A stretch of 64,000 bases of DNA from Haloarcula sp. H-GB4 (GTDB taxonomy: Archaea; Halobacteriota; Halobacteria; Halobacteriales; Haloarculaceae): positions 1,302,001 to 1,366,000 of the forward strand of contig NZ_JAVDDX010000002.1 of NCBI RefSeq assembly GCF_030848575.1, given 5' to 3'. Of this stretch, positions 16,854 to 25,524 are shown piece after piece. The notes beneath the pieces were generated by a model. The model was not told the origin of the DNA, searched no databases, and worked only from the letters and a program-made list of their open reading frames with translations. The position numbers and the translations under genes were made by a program. How positions within the stretch are numbered: the stretch's first letter is position 1; every line of letters starts with the position of its first letter.

Positions 16854-17963
16854 CTACTCCGCCGTCGCTTCGCGGATTTCCACCACGTCGGCGTCCGTCT
16901 TGAACGTCGTGCCGCCATAGTGCGTTCGGGAGGCCTCGTAGCCGGCGTCGCGGAGCTTCTCGATGAACTCGTCCATGGCTTCCGCGCCGCGCCCCCAGCG
17001 CTTGCAGAGGCGGTGCTGGTCGTAGTGGGTCGGCGTGTCGATTTCGTCGCTGAGCGTCGCAAGCAGTTCTTTGGCTTCGTCGGCGGTGCCCATCTCTTCG
17101 GTCACCTGCTCTGAAACGGCGCTGACGAACTCGGGGTCACAGGTCCGACCGAGCCAGATGGGCCCGGCAGTCTGGAGGTGCTCGTCACAGACCGGACAGT
17201 CCTCGGGCGGGTCGGCGATGAGACCGTAGTCGTGGTCGCGCCAGAGGCAGTGCTGGCAGTGGTGGACGTAGCCGAGTTCGTCGATGCAGTCGTTGGCGAC
17301 TTTTGCGCCGTGGTCGAACTCTAGATAGGTCCGGGCGTAGTGCTTGGTCGCGTGGCTGAGAATCGGCCGGGCGGCGATGTCGTAGCGGGCCGCCGTCCGG
17401 ATCATCGCTGACAGGAGGACGCGCATCCCCATCTCTGCGTGGAATTCGGTGTTTCGCGGCACCGCGCCATACGAGCGGACGCCGCTCTCGAAGTGCGCCC
17501 CACACAGCGGCGCGGTGTCGGTGGCCGTCACACAGAGGAGGTGCTTGGTTCCCTGCACCGCCGCGTCAGCGAAGGGAATCGGCGTGCCGAAGGGGTCCAC
17601 GTCGACCACGTCGAACGCCTCGGAGTGCATGAGTACGTTCGCGTCCGACCGCCGGACTGAGGCCGCGAGGTCGTTGCGTTCGAGGTTCTGTTCACACAGC
17701 GCCGTCGCGTCGTCGTCGATGTCACACAGCGTCGTCTCCCAGTCGTTGGCCGCCGCGCGGACGCCGCGGATGCCGCTGGCGGCGGTGGCGTCCAGATACG
17801 TCGACACGCGGGGGGTTCGCTCTCGGTAGGCCCGTAGCGCCGCCACGGTGATGTCTCGGTTCAGCTCCTGTACGGGGTTAAAGAACACGTCCGCACCCTT
17901 CCCCGCCTCCGGCTGTTCCGGCACCGTGATCGTCACCCGGCCCTCACTGACGCGCATACTCAC
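16854..17963 (-). CDS. trm1: tRNA (guanine26-N2)-dimethyltransferase
   Basis: Methylates G26 of tRNA with SAM. The N-terminal [20 protein letters not shown] is the typical Trm1 opening; [17 protein letters not shown] (about 55-71) is the SAM-binding motif [18 protein letters not shown] (about 118-134) is the catalytic motif IV. The C-terminal domain has a zinc-type cluster CQHC and CPVC (about 235-262), as in other archaeal Trm1 proteins. Length is 369 aa. ATG at 17963 or the Met two codons later could be the true start. Confidence 0.95.
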   Translation of the reverse strand: MSMRVSEGRVTITVPEQPEAGKGADVFFNPVQELNRDITVAALRAYRERTPRVSTYLDATAASGIRGVRAAANDWETTLCDIDDDATALCEQNLERNDLAASVRRSDANVLMHSEAFDVVDVDPFGTPIPFADAAVQGTKHLLCVTATDTAPLCGAHFESGVRSYGAVPRNTEFHAEMGMRVLLSAMIRTAARYDIAARPILSHATKHYARTYLEFDHGAKVANDCIDELGYVHHCQHCLWRDHDYGLIADPPEDCPVCDEHLQTAGPIWLGRTCDPEFVSAVSEQVTEEMGTADEAKELLATLSDEIDTPTHYDQHRLCKRWGRGAEAMDEFIEKLRDAGYEASRTHYGGTTFKTDADVVEIREATAE

Positions 17964-18113
17964 CGGTCCGCGCGGGCGCCGTTAAGTCGTTCGAACCTGC
18001 TCGTTGGGTCTGCTGTCTTTCAGACTGCTGTGAACAGCCAGAAAGTCCCACCCGATGTTGCTGGTGTAATCGCACTCAGTTCGGCCGGAAGGCCGTCTCT
18101 GTGACTGCCACAC

Positions 18114-19796
18114 TCACCCTGCTTCGGCGGCCGTCCGACCCTTGGGCAATCGAACGCTCACCGTCGTCCCGTCGTTCGTGTCGAAGTCGAGGTCGCCCTC
18201 AAGCGTTGTCGCGGTCCAGCGGACGAGCCAGAGGCCGACGCCGCTGCCGTGGTTCAGGTCCGTCTCGCGGCCCCGCTCCAGCACGCCGAGTTCGTGTTCG
18301 GGTACCCCGGGGCCGTTGTCGCTGACGGTCAGCACAACCTCGTCGCCCTCTGTTGTGGCGCTGACAGTGACGGTGGCAGCCGGCACGTGCTGAAGAGCGT
18401 TCTCGACGAGATTGGTAAGCAAGATTTCCAGCAGGGCGGGCTGGGTCGTCAGTTGGAGGTCATCGGGTATCTCCACGGCGACCGAGCCATCGTACTCGTC
18501 GCGGACAGTTTCGACGACTCCGGCGGCGAGGTCAGCCAATGCGACGGATTCGAGGGCTGCGTCGCCAGCACCCGCTTCGGCGAGGGTCCGGGCCTTCTGG
18601 CCGGAGTCGACCAGACGACTGACAGACTGCTCGATGGTTGCCGCGTAGTCGGCGTGGTCGCCGTCGAGTTCCGTCGCCAGCAGTTCCGCCCGGGCCTGGA
18701 TGACGACGCTCTCGTTGCGGACGTTGTGTCTGAGAAAGCGATTGAGTACTTCGAGACGGCGCTCGCGGCGAATCTCTTCAGTGATGTCTTGGAAGACAAC
18801 AGTGTACCCCAGTTGCGTGCCCGTCTCGTCGCGGAGCGCTGTCTGCCGGACTTTGAACTCGCGATGTCGACCACCGGCCTCGATAGACACCCGTGAACTC
18901 CCGCCGTCGGTCGCGATATCGTCGTCGCCCAGAAAGTCGTTCAGCGGCTCCGTCAGTGCTTCGTACTTGTCGATGGCGAGCATCCCCTCGGCGGCGGGGT
19001 TGAGGTTCACGACCCGGCCCTGTTCGTCGACGATGGCGACGGGCGTGGCGATGTCGTGGATGGCTGCTCGCTCGCCGGCTCGCCGGGTCGCCGGGTGGAA
19101 CTCGAACATATCGCTCCGGACGAACGCGTACAGATCCAGCCCGACGTGGGGCAGGAACAGGAGCGTCGTCAGATTCACCGCTGGAACCGGCCCGATACCG
19201 CCGGCCCACAGCAACACCGCGGCTCCGGGCGGTATCGGACTCAGGCCGACCGCCAGCGCCTCACGCCGGTACAGTGGGCCGTAGCTGACGACCGTATCGA
19301 ACACCAATAGGGTCCCGAAGCTAACGAACAGCATTGCGACGATGATCGTGAGCAGCCCCACCGGCAAGACGGCGTAGTCGGCCCCCGCGCTGCCGGCAGC
19401 CGGTACGACCCGGAAGCCTTGCCAGACCACAGTATGGAGTGGGTTTGTGACGACGAGCGCCGTTTCGACGAGCGGTAGCACCGCCACGCCACGGTACCAG
19501 CCACTTTCGAGGACGTTCGTCCGACCTGTGTATCCCAGCGCGAACGAGAGAAAACAGAAGCCGATCCAGATGATGCCCAGCCAGGACACCATCTCCAGGG
19601 CGAGGCGCAGTGTCGGGTCGAACACCAGCAGCGCCGCGCCGTAGCTGAAACACCAGACCGTCTGCGTGACGATGGTCGCCACGAACCACTGCGCGCCGGG
19701 CTTGTCCCAGTGTGCCCGGAGCTGGGCCAGCAGATACAGCGACCCGAATCCCGAGGCAAATGAGCCCAGCGCCAGCCACGGGAGGTCGAGGTTCAT
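18114..19796 (-). CDS. Sensor histidine kinase: 7TM, PAS, HisKA-type and HATPase domains
   Basis: Membrane sensor kinase. Residues 1-225 hold seven TM helices of the histidine-kinase N-terminal 7TM type. A PAS domain follows (about 240-345, AIHDIATPVAIVDEQGRVVN). The phosphoacceptor is H357 in FLRHNVRNESVV, then the ATPase domain: N box N462/N466 (LTNLVENALQH), G1 DNGPG at 493-497 and G2 GSGVGL at 517-522. I place the start at ATG 19796 because it leads straight into TM1 and has an ataaac-type box A ~25 bases upstream; an in-frame Met 16 codons earlier is possible. No response regulator is adjacent, so the output partner is unknown. Just downstream (18082-18095) is a short CGGCC/GGCCG hairpin. 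Confidence 0.92.
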   Translation of the reverse strand: MNLDLPWLALGSFASGFGSLYLLAQLRAHWDKPGAQWFVATIVTQTVWCFSYGAALLVFDPTLRLALEMVSWLGIIWIGFCFLSFALGYTGRTNVLESGWYRGVAVLPLVETALVVTNPLHTVVWQGFRVVPAAGSAGADYAVLPVGLLTIIVAMLFVSFGTLLVFDTVVSYGPLYRREALAVGLSPIPPGAAVLLWAGGIGPVPAVNLTTLLFLPHVGLDLYAFVRSDMFEFHPATRRAGERAAIHDIATPVAIVDEQGRVVNLNPAAEGMLAIDKYEALTEPLNDFLGDDDIATDGGSSRVSIEAGGRHREFKVRQTALRDETGTQLGYTVVFQDITEEIRRERRLEVLNRFLRHNVRNESVVIQARAELLATELDGDHADYAATIEQSVSRLVDSGQKARTLAEAGAGDAALESVALADLAAGVVETVRDEYDGSVAVEIPDDLQLTTQPALLEILLTNLVENALQHVPAATVTVSATTEGDEVVLTVSDNGPGVPEHELGVLERGRETDLNHGSGVGLWLVRWTATTLEGDLDFDTNDGTTVSVRLPKGRTAAEAG

Positions 19797-19936
19797 GCCG
19801 GAATAAATTTGTACTCCGTGTTTATGTTTCTGGGCACAGTACAAGCATTGATAACTTCTCGCCGCCGGTGGCGAGCCAGCTGGAATCTGGCTGCTGAAGC
19901 CGACGCCGTTTTGTCACCCCTTTCCGTAGCACGGAT

Positions 19937-20284
19937 GTGACTGATGTCGAGGAGTGGGTGGCCGACCTCGAAGCCGCCGGTGAGCTGACCCCCGATGCAG
20001 TGTCGGCTATCGTCGCCGTCCACGATGACCGCGGCCACCAGGCTATCGAGGCCGTCGGCGAGAGCCGCGTCAAGCAGTACCGTGATTTCACGGTTGTCGT
20101 CGGCCACGACGACGAGTACATCGTTGAGGACGGCGGCTGTACTTGCGCCGACAGCGAGTACAACCTCGATGCCGAGGACCCCGACCAGCTCTGCTGGCAC
20201 GCTATCGCCGTTCACATCGCCGAGGCTATCGACGCCGTCGACGAGCACGATATGTGGTACTCTGAGGTCCGGGAGTTTCTGTAG
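19937..20284 (+). CDS. SWIM zinc-finger protein, 115 aa
   Basis: Small protein with a SWIM-type zinc site: C68-x-C70, 15 residues, then C86-x-H88 (GCTCADSEYNLDAEDPDQLC, WHAIAVHIAEA). SWIM domains bind DNA or proteins, often in recombination-linked factors; whether this one does is inference. The N-terminal 65 residues form a small alpha/beta unit with YRDFTVVVGHDDEYIVEDG. The start is GTG 19937; upstream Met codons are not in frame. It is divergent from the kinase gene (140 bases apart). A second SWIM protein is at 62383. Confidence 0.82.
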   Translation: MTDVEEWVADLEAAGELTPDAVSAIVAVHDDRGHQAIEAVGESRVKQYRDFTVVVGHDDEYIVEDGGCTCADSEYNLDAEDPDQLCWHAIAVHIAEAIDAVDEHDMWYSEVREFL

Positions 20285-20304
20285 ACCCACCTTTTTCCCG
20301 CTCG

Positions 20305-20401
20305 GGTGAGCGCTACGCGCTCACCTCTCGCGGTAAAAACGTGGGCGAAAAACGCGCGAATCGCTCCGCGATTCGCGTGAAACCGCGCGCCGTCGGCGCG
20401 C
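20305..20401. repeat. Cluster of three intergenic hairpins
   Basis: Three perfect short hairpins follow the SWIM gene: GGTGAGCG/CGCTCACC (20305-20312 and 20318-20325, loop CTACG), CGCGAATCG/CGATTCGCG (20355-20363 and 20369-20377, loop CTCCG) and GCGCGCC/GGCGCGC (20385-20391 and 20395-20401, loop GTC). Two loops are CTNCG pentamers. Lies between convergent genes; may end transcription from either side, or be a repeat family. Similar clusters are at 53525 and 59691. The remaining bases to 20490 are pyrimidine-rich and hold nothing I recognise. Confidence 0.7.
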
Positions 20402-20490
20402 AGTATGCTCGTGCCACAGTTTCTGTAGCGCTCTGCTATCGTCTCTCCTGCTACTTCGTTACTGCACTGACTTGCTACTGCATCGTCCCG

Positions 20491-21225
20491 CTACCGCTCT
20501 ACCGGCCGCCCAGCCCCGTACGTGATCCGCCCTTCCAGCGAGAACCGGAGTACTGACCGGGAGCCGAGGTCGAGCGACCAGAGCGTGTCGGCCCGCTCGT
20601 GGTCGCCCAGGTCAACGTGGACGCGCCCGCTCAGCGGTGCGGCCCCCAGTTTCCCCCGGAACTCGATCGGTGTTCGTTCCAGTCGTCCCTCTCGAACTGC
20701 GTAACTCTCGATGCTCTCCCGGCGCTCCCAGGTTCGGGGCCAGTCGATGCCGACTGTCGCCACGCGGTCGCCGTTCTCGACGACCGTCGTCTCGCGACGG
20801 GTCTCGTCGTCGTGGTGGGTGATGTCGGCGACTGTCTTCGGATAGCCCCAGATCTCATCGCCGAGGGCGCGAGCGGGTTCGGTTGTCACCGGGAGCGACC
20901 AGATGTAGCCGCCGACATTGCGTGTCAACAGTGGAAGCAGCGGTGGCCGCTGCCCGTCCGGTGTCGCCGCGACTATCACCGCGAACTCGTCGTAGGGCGT
21001 CATCGCATCGTCGCCGATACGGTGGTATTCGACGGCGAGGAGCACGACTGCGGCCCGTCGGGCCGTTGCCCGAACCGGCGTCAGCCCGTTGGGCAGCAGC
21101 GACTCGGCAACGTCGTATCGTGCCGGGAGCACCGCCCCGGCGGCCGTCGCCTCGGTGACAAGTGGGAGCGTCACCTTGTGGCCGGTCGACAGCCGAACCC
21201 GGTCGCAGTCAGACAGTTTTGTCAC
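20491..21225 (-). CDS. Acetoacetate decarboxylase family protein
   Basis: Member of the ADC superfamily, where a lysine forms a Schiff base with a keto substrate. The key segment is GDEIWGYPKTVADITHHDDE (about residues 120-139), matching the family's GYPK signature; the position after this Lys is Thr, where classic enzymes have a second Lys, so acetoacetate may not be the substrate. I start at GTG 21225, which overlaps the SDR stop (GTGA); the frame continues upstream but inside the SDR gene. The coupling implies that the two enzymes act on related small-molecule chemistry, unknown which. Confidence 0.75.
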   Translation of the reverse strand: MTKLSDCDRVRLSTGHKVTLPLVTEATAAGAVLPARYDVAESLLPNGLTPVRATARRAAVVLLAVEYHRIGDDAMTPYDEFAVIVAATPDGQRPPLLPLLTRNVGGYIWSLPVTTEPARALGDEIWGYPKTVADITHHDDETRRETTVVENGDRVATVGIDWPRTWERRESIESYAVREGRLERTPIEFRGKLGAAPLSGRVHVDLGDHERADTLWSLDLGSRSVLRFSLEGRITYGAGRPVER

Positions 21226-22070
21226 CGCAGCCACCGCCCCAGAAACGCGCTCGCTCGACCGAACCCGCGGTGAATCGGGTCCTGCAACCGCGCCGGGAGC
21301 CAGTGGGTCCATCGGACGAATGTAGCGAACGCGCCGACCGGATAGCGGGCCTTCGGCGGGTCGTCGGTCGCCGCGGCAAGCACCGTCGCGGCGACGGTCT
21401 CCGGCGTCGTCGCCAGCGGCCCACCGGTGAGAACCCAGCCGTCCTCCAGCGCGTCGTACGTTCCGTCGTAGGTCGGTGTCCGGGCCTCGGCACGTAGGTT
21501 CCCCAGCGCGCCGTCGGCAAACCACGTCTCGACCCACGCCGGTTCGACGAGCGAGACGTGGATGTCGTCCGCGCCGGCCACCTCTATCCGTAGTGCGTCG
21601 GTCAGCGACTCGACGGCGGCTTTGCCGGCCGAATACGCGCCGAGTCCGGGTGAGGCGGTGTGGCCCAGCACGCTAGAGACGGTGATGATGAGCCCGCCAT
21701 GTTCGCGCAGCTCGGGGAGCACTGCCTGTGCGAGTCGGTGTGGGCCGTGGACCAGCACGTCGAACTGCTCGCGGGCGGCGTCGGGCGAAACGTCCTCGAC
21801 CGGGCCGGCGACTCCGTAGCCGGCGTTGTTCACCAGACAGTCGAGTCGTCCCGCTTCCTCGATGATGTGGTCAACGACAGCCTCGACCTGCTCGCTGTCG
21901 GTCACGTCGAGTTCGAGACACCGACAGCGATCGCGGAGGTCGTCGGGAAACGCGCTTTCGATGTCCGTCGCGTAGACCGTCCAGCCGTCGTCGGCGAACG
22001 CCTGCGCCGTCGCCGCTCCGATACCAGACGCTGCCCCGGTGAGCAGGACGACAGAATCCCCTGTAGACAT
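21222..22070 (-). CDS. Short-chain dehydrogenase/reductase (SDR)
   Basis: NAD(P)-dependent oxidoreductase with a Rossmann fold. The cofactor loop is TGAASGIG (residues 11-18), the structural NNAGYG is at about 82-87, the catalytic Ser lies in IITVSSVLGHT and the Tyr-Lys pair in YSAGKAAVE. At 282 aa it is of the classical SDR length, with a substrate loop and C-terminal extension rich in aromatic residues (FVRWTHWLPARLQDP). It lies 20 bases after hisH and overlaps the ADC-like gene, so the three may share a transcript. The substrate is unknown. Confidence 0.9.
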   Translation of the reverse strand: MSTGDSVVLLTGAASGIGAATAQAFADDGWTVYATDIESAFPDDLRDRCRCLELDVTDSEQVEAVVDHIIEEAGRLDCLVNNAGYGVAGPVEDVSPDAAREQFDVLVHGPHRLAQAVLPELREHGGLIITVSSVLGHTASPGLGAYSAGKAAVESLTDALRIEVAGADDIHVSLVEPAWVETWFADGALGNLRAEARTPTYDGTYDALEDGWVLTGGPLATTPETVAATVLAAATDDPPKARYPVGAFATFVRWTHWLPARLQDPIHRGFGRASAFLGRWLR

Positions 22071-22090
22071 ACGAATTCCGAGTCGAGAAC

Positions 22091-22738
22091 TCAGTGGTCG
22101 AGACAGTAGTCGACGTAGTTCCGGAGGATGCGCAGCCCCGTCTCGCCCGACTTCTCCGGGTGGAACTGCGTGCCAAAGACGTTGCCGGCGTCGTTGGCGA
22201 CAATCGAGGCAAAGTCCGTCCCGTAGTCCGTCGTCGCCACCGTCGCGCTCTCGTCGTCAGGAACGGCGTAGTAGGAGTGGACGAAATAAGCGTGTTCGCC
22301 GTCGATGCCCTCCACAAGCGGGTGGTCCCGCGTCACGTCAAGCTCGTTCCAGCCCATGTGTGGCACGGTCTGGTCGCGGCTGAACCGGACGTTCTTGCCC
22401 GGAATGAGGTCCAGCCCCTCAGCGTCACCCTGCCCTTCGTGGTCGGCCTCCTCGCTCGTCGTCAGGAGCATCTGCATCCCGAGACAGATCCCGAACAGCG
22501 GCTTGCCGGCCTCCACCTGCTCGACCAGCGCCTCGCGGAACGGGCCGGCGTTGTCCATCCCTTCGGAGAAGGCTCCGACGCCGGGCAGGACGATGCCGTC
22601 GGCCGCGTCGAACTCTGCGGGGTCCTCCGAGAGCGACACGTCTGCGCCGGCGCGTTCGAGCCCGCGCGTGACGCTCCGGAGGTTCCCCAGTCCGTAATCG
22701 ACGACGACCACGTCCGCGGTCGTCTGTCTGACACTCAT
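22091..22738 (-). CDS. hisH: Imidazole glycerol phosphate synthase, glutaminase subunit
   Basis: Supplies ammonia from glutamine to HisF in histidine synthesis. It is a class I glutamine amidotransferase: VVVDYGLGNLRSV near the start, GIVLPGVGAFSEGM for the oxyanion strand, the nucleophile Cys in PLFGICLGMQMLL (about 85), and the His-Glu pair in GTQFHPEKSG (about 194). The length of 215 aa is normal. hisF is not adjacent; hisG is 31 kb away, so histidine genes are scattered, as usual for haloarchaea. Confidence 0.95.
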   Translation of the reverse strand: MSVRQTTADVVVVDYGLGNLRSVTRGLERAGADVSLSEDPAEFDAADGIVLPGVGAFSEGMDNAGPFREALVEQVEAGKPLFGICLGMQMLLTTSEEADHEGQGDAEGLDLIPGKNVRFSRDQTVPHMGWNELDVTRDHPLVEGIDGEHAYFVHSYYAVPDDESATVATTDYGTDFASIVANDAGNVFGTQFHPEKSGETGLRILRNYVDYCLDH

Positions 22739-22906
22739 ACTTTTTCGTAGGCGAACGGGGGGTAAGTGAGTTCCTGTTCGAACAAGCCTTCGGCACAGCC
22801 ATTGTCAGGCATGTGGTCCCGATTGCGTTCACACGCCCTGTCCTGAGGGTATCAAAAATGAGAATGGACCAGCCCAGTTTTATTCACCTACCGCATACAG
22901 CCGCTA

Positions 22907-23272
22907 ATGATTGATCTTACAGAAGTCCTGTACGTCGACGGTAACGTTCTCATCGCTGAATTTCCCGAAGAAATGGAGATGACAGACGAGACGTTCGCGA
23001 AAGTCAATGAACGGTTTGAGGAACTCGCCTCACAGCCGGCGGTCGACACGCACATCTCAAATCTCCAGATGGAGGCGTCACTGAACGACGACGTATTCAC
23101 GCGAGCACAGGAGGCCGCTGAGGCGGGCAAGGAGTTCGGTATCACGAACTGGGTCATCGTCTCCGAGGGGATCAAGAAAATGGCGCTCAAGAGTCAGGTC
23201 GGCGAGATTCCGGGTGTTGACATTTCACTGGTCGATACCAGAGCAGAAGCGATGGATATCGCAGCGAACTAG
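22907..23272 (+). CDS. Uncharacterised protein, possible STAS/SpoIIAA-like fold, 121 aa
   Basis: Function unknown. ATG at 22907 has a tttattca box A 30 bases upstream (22876-22884), so it is leaderless. The beta-alpha alternation (VLYVDGNVLIAEFPEEMEMT, FGITNWVIVSEGIKKMALKS, GVDISLVDTRAEAMDIA) resembles small STAS or SpoIIAA-like proteins, but no diagnostic serine phosphorylation motif stands out. It is acidic, soluble and lacks cysteines. Its neighbours (hisH, UDG) are on the other strand and give no functional hint. Confidence 0.7.
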   Translation: MIDLTEVLYVDGNVLIAEFPEEMEMTDETFAKVNERFEELASQPAVDTHISNLQMEASLNDDVFTRAQEAAEAGKEFGITNWVIVSEGIKKMALKSQVGEIPGVDISLVDTRAEAMDIAAN

Positions 23273-23299
23273 CGCTTTCGAGCGCACTATCCGACTATT

Positions 23300-23887
23300 T
23301 TAAAACTCGCCGAGTCGCGACTGACCGCTCTGGGCGTCGGTAAACTCTGCGGCAGTCGTCAGTGCGGCCTTGAACGTCTCTTTCTGGCTCGGATCGTACA
23401 GCGTCGCCGCCGGGTGGACGGAGACGAGAACGCGACGCGGCTGGCCGGCGATAGCCACGTCGAACACGTCGCCCGCTTCGCCGGTCACGGCGACATCACG
23501 CTCTAGCAGGTGCTCGGCCGGCACTTTCCCGAGCGTCACGACGACTTCGGGGTCAACACGGTCGATTTCCGTCTCCAGATAGTCGCGGCAGTTCGTGAGT
23601 TCGCCTGTTCGCGGGTCGCGGTTGTCCGGCGGGCGACAGCGCACGCAGTTCGTGATGCGTACGTCGCCGCGGTCGAGGCCGGCATCGCGTAACCCATCAT
23701 CGAGCACGTCGCCGCTCCGCCCGACGAACGGCTCGCCCTGTTCGTCCTCGTTCGCGCCGGGGGCCTCCCCGACGAACAGCAGGTCCGCGTCCGCGGGCCC
23801 GACGCCGTTGACGATGCGCGAGCGCGAGCCACAGAGGTCGTCACAGCGCTCACAGCCAACGACATTGAGGCCGTCCATCTGCTCCAT
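23300..23887 (-). CDS. Uracil-DNA glycosylase, family 4 type
   Basis: Removes uracil from DNA in base-excision repair. The active-site motif is GEAPGANEDEQGEPFVGRSG (residues 40-59) and the second motif SVHPAATLYDP lies near 166. Family 4 enzymes carry a 4Fe-4S cluster; the ligands here are C12, C15, C84 and C100, with spacing that fits (GCERCDDLC; NCVRC; TNC). Length is 195 aa. GAxxxxxxG in motif A shows the family-4 form with Glu rather than Asp as the polar residue. It stands alone on its strand. Confidence 0.94.
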   Translation of the reverse strand: MEQMDGLNVVGCERCDDLCGSRSRIVNGVGPADADLLFVGEAPGANEDEQGEPFVGRSGDVLDDGLRDAGLDRGDVRITNCVRCRPPDNRDPRTGELTNCRDYLETEIDRVDPEVVVTLGKVPAEHLLERDVAVTGEAGDVFDVAIAGQPRRVLVSVHPAATLYDPSQKETFKAALTTAAEFTDAQSGQSRLGEF

Positions 23888-23963
23888 GCACCGTCGTTTG
23901 CACCGGGGACTCTCAAACGCAGCGGTCCGCCGGCAGGCATTCGACCGCAGATGCTGGCCGCGA

Positions 23964-24416
23964 TTACCGCTTTACACCGGTTGCTTCGATCTGCACCGTC
24001 GCGTCGTTCGGCAGGCTTGCAACGCCGACAACGCTTCGTGACGGTCGCTGTCCGTCGAAAAACGCCGCGTACGCCTGCTTGACCGCTGGTAGCTGGTCCA
24101 TCTCCGTGAGGTACACTGTCGTCCGCAGCAGGTCCCGCGGTTCGAGACCGGAGTCGGCAGCCATCGCACGAATCTGATCGAGCGCGGCCAGTGTCTGTTC
24201 CTGCACATCGCCGTTGCGAGCCGTGTCCGCGTCCGGAACCTGCCCATCAAAGAACAGGAGCTGGCTGTCCTGCTGGCGCTTGCCGTACACGCTGTGTTCT
24301 GTCGGCTGGTCGCCTTCGTACCGGGTTACGCTACTGTCGATGTTCGTCTGTTCGTTCGTTTCTGCGGGCTCTACAGCATTCCTCGCCTGCGTCTTGCTCT
24401 CTGCCATTGTACGCAT
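23964..24416 (-). CDS. RidA/YjgF (Rid) family protein
   Basis: Rid proteins hydrolyse reactive enamine/imine intermediates or act as related deaminases. Typical elements are present: LLFFDGQVPDADTA, EQTLAALDQIRAMAADSGLE, the hallmark TTVYLTEMDQLPAVKQAYAA and the C-terminal RSVVGVASLPNDATVQIEAT. The Arg that binds the carboxylate in canonical RidA (in the R-x-A/x-V-x-V-x-x-L-P segment) is at R in SRSVVGVASLP. An N-terminal ~45-residue acidic extension is extra. ATG 24416 and ATG 24407 are both possible; a TATAC element near 24440 favours the first. Confidence 0.86.
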   Translation of the reverse strand: MRTMAESKTQARNAVEPAETNEQTNIDSSVTRYEGDQPTEHSVYGKRQQDSQLLFFDGQVPDADTARNGDVQEQTLAALDQIRAMAADSGLEPRDLLRTTVYLTEMDQLPAVKQAYAAFFDGQRPSRSVVGVASLPNDATVQIEATGVKR

Positions 24417-24448
24417 ACAAACACAGTGCCAGCTAATCAGTATACGTT

Positions 24449-24491
24449 TAGCTATTACTAACTGTAGGCAATGATGAGGCAGTAATAGCTA
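24449..24491. repeat. Inverted repeat with 11-bp perfect arms upstream of the Rid gene
   Basis: TAGCTATTACT at 24449-24459 and its exact reverse complement AGTAATAGCTA at 24481-24491 are separated by 21 bases. It starts 32 bases upstream of the Rid ATG, right next to its TATAC-like element. It may be an operator or a remnant terminal repeat. The rest of the ~215-bp gap (24492-24630) shows no gene. Confidence 0.6.
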
Positions 24492-24630
24492 GCGAGATGC
24501 TTTCGGGCCGCAGATCTAACTTAGCAATAAATAACTCTAGCTGTGGCTCCTGACAGAGGGGACTCCGGCTTGTTCGACTATCTTGGTGGACTGTGTCATC
24601 CGTCGCCGGGCGGTCGCTACCGCACCTGAC

Positions 24631-25182
24631 TCACTCCATCTCGACCAGTCCTCGCGCCGCCAGTCGGGCGACTCGGAGTGGTTCCGGACGGCCGCCCTCC
24701 GGCGTGAACGCCTGGACGACATCTGCGGCGGCGCTGTCGTCGATACCGACACTCCGAACGTACACTGTCTCGTCGTTCACCGACACCGGTCGGCGCTCCG
24801 GCTGGGCACGGTAGGTCGCCAGTCGGTCCTGTACGGTATCGGGGTCGTCGAACGCCTCGCGGATGGCCCCTTCGAGCCCCGGCGAGGACTCGAAGGTGAT
24901 CGAGAGGACCGGCAGGTCGGTGTGGTCGTGAATTCGCTGGAGGTCGAGGACGTTGAACCATGCCGGTGCGAGACCCGCCACCAGCAGGTAGCGGATGTCC
25001 TCGCGGTCCAGTCGGTCGACCATCGCACACACTGTCTCGGTTGCGTCGCTCCCGCCGACCGTGGCAGTACTGAAAACAAAGCCGTCGGCCACTCTACTGG
25101 CGCGAACGACAGCGCCAGCGAACTGACTGGTTTCCGCTCGGTACGACTCCGCCACGCCGAGGGCCCGTGCCCCTGCTTTCAC
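24631..25182 (-). CDS. DUF99 / endonuclease dU family protein
   Basis: Matches the archaeal DUF99 (UPF0215) family, one member of which is reported as an endonuclease acting beside deoxyuridine. Visible features: GVAESYRAETSQFAGAVVRA near the start, DGFVFSTATVGGSDATET, YLLVAGLAPAWFNVLDLQRI and LPVLSITFESSPGLE. Length is 183 aa as usual. The ATG overlaps the stop of the small acidic gene (ATGA at 25179-25182), so they form an operon. If the assignment holds, it complements UDG in dealing with deaminated bases. Confidence 0.82.
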   Translation of the reverse strand: MKAGARALGVAESYRAETSQFAGAVVRASRVADGFVFSTATVGGSDATETVCAMVDRLDREDIRYLLVAGLAPAWFNVLDLQRIHDHTDLPVLSITFESSPGLEGAIREAFDDPDTVQDRLATYRAQPERRPVSVNDETVYVRSVGIDDSAAADVVQAFTPEGGRPEPLRVARLAARGLVEME

Positions 25183-25364
25183 GTGTTCTGGTTGTCTTTG
25201 ATGTCTTCCAGTCTGTCGAGTAGTTCGTCGTTCGACGCGGTGAACTCGTACTCGATGTCGCCCTCGTGGGCGTTTTCTTCAGCATCGAGGCCGTCTTCGT
25301 CCTCGAAGTCTGTGTCGTACTCCTGATTGTCTTGTTCCGATTCGTCGTAGCTCCCGAACCCCAT
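25179..25364 (-). CDS. Small acidic haloarchaeal protein (DUF5786-like), 61 aa
   Basis: Function unknown; the opening MGFGSYDESEQDNQEYDTDF matches a short haloarchaeal family I recall as DUF5786. I chose ATG 25364 over a longer frame beginning at 25499 because the longer N-terminus is basic and unlike the acidic remainder, and because a TTTACTA box A (about 25388-25397) lies ~27 bases upstream. The second half (FTASNDELLDRLEDIKDN) is a predicted helix. It is co-transcribed with the DUF99 gene through an ATGA overlap. Confidence 0.82.
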   Translation of the reverse strand: MGFGSYDESEQDNQEYDTDFEDEDGLDAEENAHEGDIEYEFTASNDELLDRLEDIKDNQNT

Positions 25365-25524
25365 GGTACGTGTACAACTATGACGTTCATAGTAAAAAAT
25401 CACTCGCCGACTCCAGCGTGTTAGCGCGTTAACACGACGTTCTTCGGTCTCACTCTCGGAAGCGTCTGTAGCGACTGGCGGTCGGGACAGTACACTCAAG
25501 CGGGCCGCGCCACAGGCTTCGTGT

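Noticed and set aside
20305-20401. Considered as a CRISPR array
   Set aside because: The stems differ in sequence, have no regular spacers and no cas gene is near.
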